Made by a program: the position numbers and the translations under genes. A stretch of DNA of 64,000 nucleotides from Onthophagus taurus (taxonomy: Eukaryota; Arthropoda; Insecta; Coleoptera; Scarabaeidae). Below the pieces are notes generated by a model that searched no databases, was not told the origin of the DNA, and saw only the letters and a list, made by a program, of their open reading frames with translations. Below are positions 56,088 through 64,000 of this stretch, piece by piece. Each line of letters begins with the position of its first letter. Position 1 is the first letter of the stretch. The stretch spans positions 3,906,001 to 3,970,000 of the forward strand of contig NC_091973.1 in the NCBI RefSeq assembly GCF_036711975.1, given 5' to 3'.

Positions 56088-59000
56088 ATGGTTATGATGA
56101 ACACTTCCAACGGTAGTCAATCAAACGAACAGATAGCCATGGTTGTGAGTTCACCAGCAGGCCTTTCTGGCCCATCAGATGATGATGAAGACAATTGCCC
56201 ATCTTCGCCAAGCTCCTATGATGAAGGAGCCGATCTTTTAACAGCCGCTATGGGTATGATCAATATTCATTGTATTTATATATATCATCATAGTATTCAC
56301 ATCCATTTATTTTTATTTATGCTTCTTAATACTTTTTATTTTAGGTCTTTTTTTATATTAATCCCTCAAGATACATCTCCCTTAAGAATCATGCATGATA
56401 TCGTTTCGTGACAGTCATTTGGATTATATTGTAATAAAATAGTTGTATAGTTATTTGTTTTTATTTGAAAAATACACAAGTAGTTAGAAAAAAATGGTGG
56501 ATGGGGTAATTAATCATCTGAGATATTCTACATGACTAAATCGATTGGTCATTACAAAAATATTTTTATCACGTTGCATATACTTTGAAATTCGTTTTGT
56601 CATTGATAACCAAATCGCGTAGTTTAATACAAACACTAAAATGTTTTAAAAAAACTTATCAAAAATCTTGGAAAAATAATAAACTTGGACCAAGTATTTA
56701 TTATTACAAATTAAATTCATGCAATTTACGAAATAAGTTATTATTAACGTTTTGAGTTGTTGAAATTAATTAATTTCAACTCATTTCTTAAGTTATTTCG
56801 CATTGGATTAGGTGATTTAGTAATTAATATAATGAAAACATTCCCAAATAACACACACCTATATTTTTGTAGTGGTAGTTAAAGAGAATGTTGTGTGACA
56901 ACCTAATACATAACATATTGCCTATCTTGCTTAAAACGGACAATAGAAGTATCCCAGCCCCAATATTTCAGCTTAACAGAAACAATCTCGGCCGACTTCG
57001 AAGACGTCAGCCGTTCCAAGTATTATAAACAATATTTAGTGCGGCCGACGTCTTCGAAGTCGACCGAGATTATTTCTTATATCATGAACAATACTTAGGG
57101 TAGCCGACGTTTTCGAAGTTCTTTCGAACCTCGGCCGACTTCAAAAACGTCGGCCGCTCCAAGTATCACCAACAATATTTAGTGCGGCCGACGTCTTCGA
57201 AGTCGGCCGAGATGATTTTTTATATCATGAACCTAAGTATTGTTCATGCGGCCGACATCTTCGAAGTCGGCCGAGACTACTTCCATAAATTTTAAGCAGC
57301 TTAAGAGAAACAATCTGGACCGACTTCGAAGACGTCGGCCGCCCCAAGTATCATAAACAATATTTAGTGCGGCCGACGTCTTCGAAGTCGACCGAGATTA
57401 TTTCTTATATCATGAACAATACTTAGGGTGGCCGACGTCTTCGAAGTTCTTTCGAACCTCGGCCGACTTCGAAGACGTCGGCCGCACCAAATATCATGAA
57501 CAATAATTAGGGCGGCCGACGTCTTGGAAGTCGGCCGAGATTATTACTTCCATACATTTCAAGCAGGTTAAGAGAAAAAATCTCGGCCGACTTCGAAGAC
57601 GTCGGCCGCACCAAGTATTATGCACAATATTTAAGGCGGCCGACGTCTTCGAAGTCGGCCGAGATTACTTCTATAAATTGCAAGCAGGTTAAGAGAAACA
57701 ATCTCGGCCGACTTTGAAAACGTCGACCGCTCCAAGTATCACCAACAATATTTAGTACGGCCGACGTTTTCGAAGTCGGCCGAGATTATTTCTTATATCA
57801 TGAACAATACTTAGGGTGGCCGACGTCTTCGAAGTTCTTTCGAACCTCGTCCGACTTCAAAGACGTCGGCCGCCCCAAGTATAACGAACAATATTTAGTG
57901 CGGCCGACGTCTTCGAAGTTCTTTCAAACCTCGGCCGACTTCGAAGACGTCGGCCGCTCCAAGTATCACGAACATCAAGACTATGAGTTATTATTCGTAG
58001 TCTTACTTTGTATTTATTGAACATCGGCTCTAAATATGTCCAAAATCAGCAAGAAACATGAAACAAGCAGTCTACAAGTAGTACATTTAGAAACAAGGTA
58101 TATTTTTAATTTGATACATAAGCTTTATTTAACACTATTATCCGCATAGAGTTACTTCAAGTCAGTTATTAAACTTAATCATCCTCAAGAAATCGAAACT
58201 CATCTTCAAGAAACATTTCTCCTAATTAAATCAACATTTCTTAAGACATAAAATAGCCTCTTCGATTTAATCGAGTTTCTAACATTGCAACGACAACAAA
58301 ATATCTTATTGACAGTAAGTTTTTATTACGATTTAACACTGAAATTTAATTTAAAAGGAGTTCCTGATGATTTGGTTCGTTTCCACTAAGAAAATATTAC
58401 TTATAATTAATGAAGAAGTAAAAGAAAAGTACCATTAACAGTACTCACTTTCAAATTATTTAGAAAACTTTAAACAAACCACTTTTTAACAAAATTTTTG
58501 TACAAATTACATTTAATTTAAAATTTATTTAAAAAAATTTTAAGTTGAAATTTGAAATATACCACAAGCGCGCACTTTATTTTACCGCGCAATTAAGTAG
58601 GTTGCATACACAGACGACGAGACTTCGTCATAAACGATCGAGACGTTCATAACTTAACATAAATGACCCCAAACCTTGGAAAATACGTGCCAATTTTACC
58701 CAAACCCCCCGAAAGTGAAGATAATCTTACTCCTTTAACCTTACAGGACGCTTTAATACTATTCGGTAATAAGTATTATTTGCATTATTTTATTATGCGT
58801 TTACATGTAACTAAGTGAATAAAAATTCTTTCTAGGAGATGAGGTAACAGCGCAACTAGCAGCAGCTGGGCCCGTTGGCGTCGCCGCAGCCGCTGCTATC
58901 GTCTCGGCGAAGAAACGGAAGCGGCCCCATTCATTTGAAACTAACCCATCGATTCGAAAGCGCCACCAGAATCGGCTCCTACGCAAACTTCGACAAACGA

Positions 59001-60910
59001 TCGACGAATTCGCGACACGTGTTGGTCAGCAAGCGATCGTCTTGGTGGCAACTCCGGGGAAACCGAACACCAGCTATAAAGTATTCGGTGCGAAACCGCT
59101 TGAAGATGTTATCAAAAATCTCCGCTCCATGATAATGGAAGAATTGGAGAGTGCCCTCGCGCACCAAGCACCTCCCCCGGTTCAAGATGATCCCACACTC
59201 TTCGAATTGCCACCGTTGATCATCGATGGTATTCCGACTCCCGTTGAGAAGATGACACAAGCTCAATTGCGCGCTTTTATACCATTGATGTTAAAATATT
59301 CGACTGGAAGAGGAAAGCCGGGATGGGGAAGGGAATCTACGCGTCCACCGTGGTGGCCCAAAGAATTACCTTGGGCAAATGTTCGAATGGATGCTAGAAG
59401 TGAGGATGAGAAACAAAAGGTATTTATTTAATTTTTAAAATTGTTTTCTTTTAATATATATCATTTATGTTTTATAGATATCTTGGACTCACGCCCTTCG
59501 ACAAATTGTTATTAATTGCTACAAATACCACGGACGTGAAGATTTACTGCCAGCGTTTACCGAAGAGGACGAGAAAGCAAATGCCGTAGCAACGGCAAAC
59601 GCAAATGTCAGTACCTCAGTTGGGGTGCTAAAAATGCATACGAGCTCGATACCAACTCATAAGATACAGATCCAAGCTAATGGCTCACCTCAGATCATAG
59701 CCACATCGCCCGAGGTTATATCGGGCTCTTCCACGCAGGTCTGCCTTGACCCTGCCGGATATAGTTCCGATGTGGATGTTCGTAGTCCCATTACACACAT
59801 ATATTATCGATGTTGTCGTGTCCTACTAGGAGACTACCGACTGTATCAAAAAAAAAATTTCTCTACGCGGCGGTCGTCTTCTAATTCGTCCAATTTTTTT
59901 CTTAAATTAGTTTTGTTTTTCATTTTGACTTGCGATTATTTAAATTTTTTAGTTTCTTTGAGAATGTCTTTTTTTGGGAAAAAAAAAAATTTATTTACAG
60001 TAAATATAGAGTGTGTTAGCTTGGTTTTTATACTTTTGAGTTGTGCATATTAATGATTTATTTACTTTATCATTATTATTATTATTAAAAAAAAATTTTT
60101 AGATTAGTTTTTCTTTTTGGCAAAGAAATACTCTGAGATACTATTTAATTCCGAAATTTCTCCAATCTTAGACGATTCCCACCTTGCAGATAACGACGCA
60201 GTACCCGGCTGTGCTGCACACCATTACCAATCCGGATGGATCCGTAAGCATCGTTCAAGTCGATCCTAACAACCCGATCATTACGCTACCTGATGGTACA
60301 ACAGCCCATGTGCAAGGTATGGCCACCATACAATCTTCACAAGGCGATGGCACGCCAGTGCACACAATTCAAACGATCAGTGAAGGAAGTGGTCAAGGAG
60401 AAGTTGTTGATTTAAATTCTGTTACGGAAGCAACACTTAATACTGAAGGACAAATTATTCTTACTGGTGAAGATGGACATGGTAAGAAACTTTCTTATTA
60501 TACTTATTCTTACTATACACAGAGAGGGCCATTTGATATTGAAGCCTCAAAAATGGTTTTTATTGTTTTCAATTTTAGTGAGTGGAGTAATAACGGTACC
60601 GGTATCGGCATCGATGTATCAAACGATGGTGGCAAATATACAACATCTTCATACGGCTGGTGATGGAACGGTTTGTGTTACACCTGTAGTACAAGTACCG
60701 AAAGTTGAACCAAATAGCGGAGATAACATGGAAACGTTGACGGTAGCGCCGGCGGGTCTAACTACACATTCCATGATGATACAGGGTTCGGGTAACGACC
60801 CCCCGCAAGTATTACAGGTGCTGTCCTTAAAAGACGCAACTGTGTTGACCAAAGCAATGGCGAGCATCGCGGACGTAAAAACGGAAGAAACAATTATTAG
60901 TGACCAGTAG
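56088..60910 (+). CDS. ewg: NRF1/erect wing transcription factor
   Basis: Nuclear respiratory factor 1 family, a bZIP-like DNA-binding activator of growth, mitochondrial and neuronal genes (erect wing in Drosophila). Exons 56088-56253, 58836-59419, 59478-59738, 60172-60481 and 60579-60910 join in phases 1, 0, 0 and 1, giving 550 residues. The acidic N-terminus has CPSSPSSYDEGADLLTAAM. The DNA-binding domain (about 56-250) begins DEVTAQLAAAGPVGVAAAAA. It includes KKRKRPHSFETNPSIRKRHQ, VGQQAIVLVATPGKPNTSYK and MTQAQLRAFIPLMLKYSTGR. The C-terminal activation region has TNPDGSVSIVQVDPNNPII and VSASMYQTMVANIQ. Intron 1 carries satellite B. Intron 3 (59739-60171) begins GTCTGC and stays open for 100 codons, so retention would give a shorter isoform. 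Confidence 0.95.
56980..57980. repeat. Palindromic satellite B, array 3 (intron of NRF1)
   Basis: About nine hairpin units with the same GGCCGACTTCGAAGACGTCG arm and its inverse. This array has its own linker types, including GAAGTTCTTTCGAACCTCGG, which fuses two arms with the loop deleted, and TCACCAACAATATTTAGT loops. Several arms carry substitutions, so this array looks older than the one at 44955. Confidence 0.93.
57981..58662. other. NRF1 intron 1, nothing recognised
   Basis: AT-rich sequence between satellite B and the candidate alternative first exon. GC rises slightly around 58565-58640 (CAAGCGCGCACTT, CGATCGAGACG). That would suit a second promoter, but no motif was assigned. Confidence 0.45.
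58663..58765 (+). CDS. Candidate alternative first coding exon of NRF1/ewg
   Basis: An ATG opens 34 codons plus one base (MTPNLGKYVPILPKPPESED, then NLTPLTLQDALILF) and ends at a donor G|GTAATA. The phase (1) is exactly that needed to join exon 58836-59419. It would give an isoform starting ...LILFGDEVTAQLAAAG in place of the acidic PSSPSSYDEG leader. Codon content is protein-like, with no low complexity. There is no transcript evidence; it may be a chance ORF. Confidence 0.45.
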
Positions 60911-63832
60911 GAGGGTGTGTAGTCTCGCCAAATAAAAAAATTAATTAATTAACTTACCGCGCGTATACCACCTGAAAAAATACATACATGTAAATATACA
61001 AGTCGAAAACGAAATAATTAAAAAATACTAAGACAAGAGTCAAAGTGTTTATTCTTGTAATGAAACATTTTAAATAGTTAGAAATTGTTTTGTGCGTGCG
61101 CAGACGATTCTCCAACTATTTCTAATCATTACTCGAATAACTAAAGAAAAAATTTAAGTTTTAAAAACAAAGTGTTTAAAAAAAATGAAAAAAAGTCTAG
61201 TTTTTTTATATACATGGGTCTAATAATGAACCGACTATACAAAACATATTTTACTACTTTTATTTTGTGTCAAGTTTTCGAAGGGTTTTGACAGATCATT
61301 TATCGACTTTATTATTTGTTTTGACTTTATTAATAGATTGTTAAAAAACTTTTGCGGGAGTATAGTTCTGCGTGATAAACTTTTTTTATTGGTCTAATGT
61401 TATTTACCAAAGTGTTTTATTTTCTTTCTTCGCTGAATATATACGAATATTTCTTGTTGGATCATTTTATTTTTTTGCCCAATCATTTTTATTTGTATTT
61501 GATTTTTGATATCAATAAATATCTCACACAGGTTACATCTAATTCTGTATTATTGTTTAATAAAAAAATATACCAACATTATTATTAAATAAATGTGTTG
61601 TTTTTATGGTTAGTAGGACCTTCGTTATATGTATGAATCAATCGAAAATCAATAAATTTAATTAAATCAGTGCTTTAGAAATGGGGAACAAAATTCTCTT
61701 GTAGCATTTTCATGTACTTGAATTTTTTTAAGGTTATATAGTTAAAAAGATGTGATCGCCCATTATAAGATCGATTTTTGATGAACGATCACATATGTTA
61801 AATTTAATTTGGTGGTTTATGTATAATTAAAATAAAATTAAAAAATATCTGACAAAACCTGATATAGTTGTTTATTAATGGACTGTGTATATTATAAATA
61901 TAAATATATAATTCTATATATAAATATGCCGTGTGTGTTGTAGCTCTATGAAAAAAAAAATGAAAGTTCACTTGACTATTAATTATTATTATTAATTATT
62001 TTCACTTAAATTGTTAATTTCGTTGTGACGATTGATGAAACGTAAATTTTAAAAAATGGCTAGTCTGTGCCCGCGAATTTCTTTATTAATTATTCTGGGA
62101 GTGGCACTATGTTATTGTACATAATTTAAACTGGGAGATGATAGACATCCTAGGTGTACAAAGAGACAATAGAGGACTAGTGTAGTTTCTGTAAAACGAG
62201 TGTACATACAAACTTTTTTTTTATTTTGTTTTTTTTTACACATTTTATTTTTTTTTAAATTTTATTTCACATCATTTCGTGCATATTTTTTTTGCAAGAG
62301 TCCTGTGCGGGTAGCGACGTTTTTCACAGCCGGTAATAACCGTTTTTTTGTGCCATTACTTACTTTAAATGTAAAAAGTCGATTTTAATTTTTTGTTTGT
62401 TTTACTATTTGTAAGATCGTCGGATGTGAGTAATTCAATTTTCATGTACTGTCGTGTAAAAAAATAACGATTCGTTGCAGGTTCATTTGTGCCAAAGGCA
62501 TATTACGTTTGTTTTAGCAGCGATTGCGTTGCTAGAACAAATCTTATATTATTTTTTTTTTGATGTTACGCTTATTCTATCCAACACAAAAATTTTTTTT
62601 TAAATTGTTACCTTTTATTTAATTGTTTAATAACATTTTAATTTAATTTTTTTTTATTTTACAGTTTCTGTACACAAACTTGTTTCATTCATGGCTAAGT
62701 AATTTGTAATTGACGTTTTTGCGTGTGACGTACAGAGAAATTTGTTAAGATTACACCCCCCACCTTCCTAAAATGAAATAAAGTCTATCTCAATTCATTT
62801 TACAAATGGCTGTACAGTTACTGTAATTGTACGTTTCGGTATCGTAATTCTAAGAATGAAATATGCACAAACGTTGTGCGTGTGATACATGTGTCTCACG
62901 ATTTCCGGTTATTATTAACAATCCTCTTTTAACCGTAATACACATGTTTACGAACACCACCACTTTCGTTGCATGTTCATTGTTAAAGTTTCTACCATTC
63001 TGGTTGTTCGTAATTCAGCAAAATGTACATTTATCAATAAAAAAATTTTGGAATTTATTCTTTTAATCTTTTTTTACCTTCCTTTGTGTTCATATTTTTT
63101 AATTTTATGTTTTAAAAATGAAACGAAATTGTATATACACGAGATATATTAAATATAAATAGGACATAACATTTTTGTGTATAATAAATAAACAAAAAAA
63201 AGTTACACTTAATAAGAGTAGAGTGCGGCAAACGTGGTGAGTTTGCTTAATAATAATATAAATATACGGCATATAGAACAAGTTAAATACGAAAATACAG
63301 TTTGATTTTTTTATTAAGAGATTTTACATATAGTAAATATATATTCACGTGAAAAAGTAAAACGTATTGTACAGAGGTAGTGAGTTTTTGCGCGATTTCT
63401 CATTTTTTTTATTTAAATCTTTTGATTATTATTAAAGGCACGTTAATTAATTAATCAATATCAAACGATCCCTAACGCTTACTCTAAAAATTAATAAAAA
63501 ATAATAAATAGGATGAGTCAGTCTTTACACGTTCATCGTTCGGTTAATATCTAAATGTGCCGATAAGAGAATAAATAGTAGAGAGACTAGTTCAAATTTA
63601 CTTAGATTAATATAATTACTAAACTAAAAAAAACAAAAAGAGACATCTTGACCATGAGTATTGTAGTTTTCGACGAAATCAGTTAATAAATCAAATTTAA
63701 AGATTAAAAGTTTTTAAAAAGTGGATTAGGAACAATTCCGGTGGAAGAGATACATTCAGTCATGGACAAAAAAAAATACTTATTGTCATCGATTTCTTCG
63801 TCGAGATTCCTAATATATATTTTTTCAACATC
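60911..63832 (+). other. NRF1/ewg 3' UTR and intergenic sequence
   Basis: Noncoding AT-rich sequence with many AATAAA-type sites (for example near 61585, 61830, 62777 and 63185), consistent with a long 3' UTR with alternative poly(A) sites. No tRNA, repeat array or credible ORF was seen. The short ORFs at 61397 and 62200 are low-complexity. Confidence 0.55.
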
Positions 63833-64000
63833 TTAAACCACGATAGGTGTTTCTTCATAATGATGATAATGATGATGTATATGTTCGTGTACATGATAAT
63901 GTTCGTGCCTTTCCACGCTAGAACCCTGTGTAGGAGTTTCCGTCGGCGAAGCTCCATCCTTCGACGAAGCCGCATTATTTTTCTTTTTCTGCCCATCTTC
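63833..64000 (-). CDS. Probable C-terminal exon of an unidentified gene (partial)
   Basis: From the right edge a frame is open for 55 codons to a TAA at 63833-63835. It is Lys/Asn/Ser-rich at first (QKKKNNAASSKDGASPTETP), then His/Tyr-rich (VERHEHYHVHEHIHHHYHHY), ending EETPIVV. A hydrophobic tail like this could bind PDZ domains. Another frame over the same bases is also open but is Arg-rich and runs into AT-rich sequence, so this frame is preferred. I do not recognise the protein, and the call rests on composition only. Confidence 0.4.
   Translation of the reverse strand, partial: EDGQKKKNNAASSKDGASPTETPTQGSSVERHEHYHVHEHIHHHYHHYEETPIVV

Noticed and set aside
63760-63996. Arg-rich 78-codon frame at the right edge
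   Set aside because: It continues into AT-rich sequence with Ile runs. The overlapping frame that stops at 63833 has a more plausible protein composition.

Overview
The window is AT-rich animal nuclear DNA with compact coding exons, GT-AG introns, poly(A) signals and heavy transposon and satellite load. It carries conserved eukaryotic genes (NUP188, alpha-COP, nischarin, CHIC2, ZNF706, phospholipid scramblase and NRF1/erect wing). The NRF1 copy resembles insect erect wing, and the overall repeat profile suggests an insect, possibly a beetle. The order-level guess is inference only.

Layout. 1-5593: 5' two thirds of NUP188 on the minus strand, with an intron full of transposon remnants. 5594-6087: short head-to-head spacer that probably acts as a bidirectional promoter. 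6088-12942: complete alpha-COP gene (5 exons). Its second intron is almost entirely a mariner-like element whose ends and transposase resemble the plant-type mariner lineage. 13065-16560: a decayed duplicate of the alpha-COP 3' end, split by non-LTR retrotransposon pieces and a long-armed foldback element. 16639-18091: nischarin (minus). 18240-23400: a cluster of broken non-LTR retrotransposons, one carrying a DNA transposon with a GQNKN/GHT-motif transposase. 23390-24680: first array of palindromic satellite A. 24775-26383: PLP-dependent decarboxylase of the CSAD/ADC type (minus). 26768-28714: mariner-superfamily element with arms of about 420 bp and a broken transposase. 29972-37866: adaptor gene with two SH3 domains. 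Its 6.9 kb intron holds the second satellite A array and two intact minus-strand genes that are paralogous to each other.

39429-43346: CHIC2 (minus), with a near-identical 505-bp triplication and palindromic satellite B in its intron. 44339-47329: ZNF706-like gene with the main satellite B array in its intron. 47792-50514: a Csk-derived gene with an SH2 domain and a kinase fold that lacks the catalytic residues. 50819-52017: phospholipid scramblase. 52430-54530: 324-bp satellite. 56088-60910: NRF1/erect wing, with a third satellite B array in its first coding intron and a candidate alternative first exon. 63833-64000: probable 3' end of an unidentified minus-strand gene.

The genes do not form a pathway; they are ordinary housekeeping or regulatory loci. 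The most unusual content is (1) two satellite families in which each monomer is a nested palindrome, placed in introns or between neighbouring genes, (2) the Csk-like pseudokinase without an SH3 domain, (3) the paralogous gene pair nested in an intron, and (4) the plant-type mariner. All exon boundaries were placed by hand from splice signals, reading-frame continuity and recalled family sequence; no search or transcript was available.
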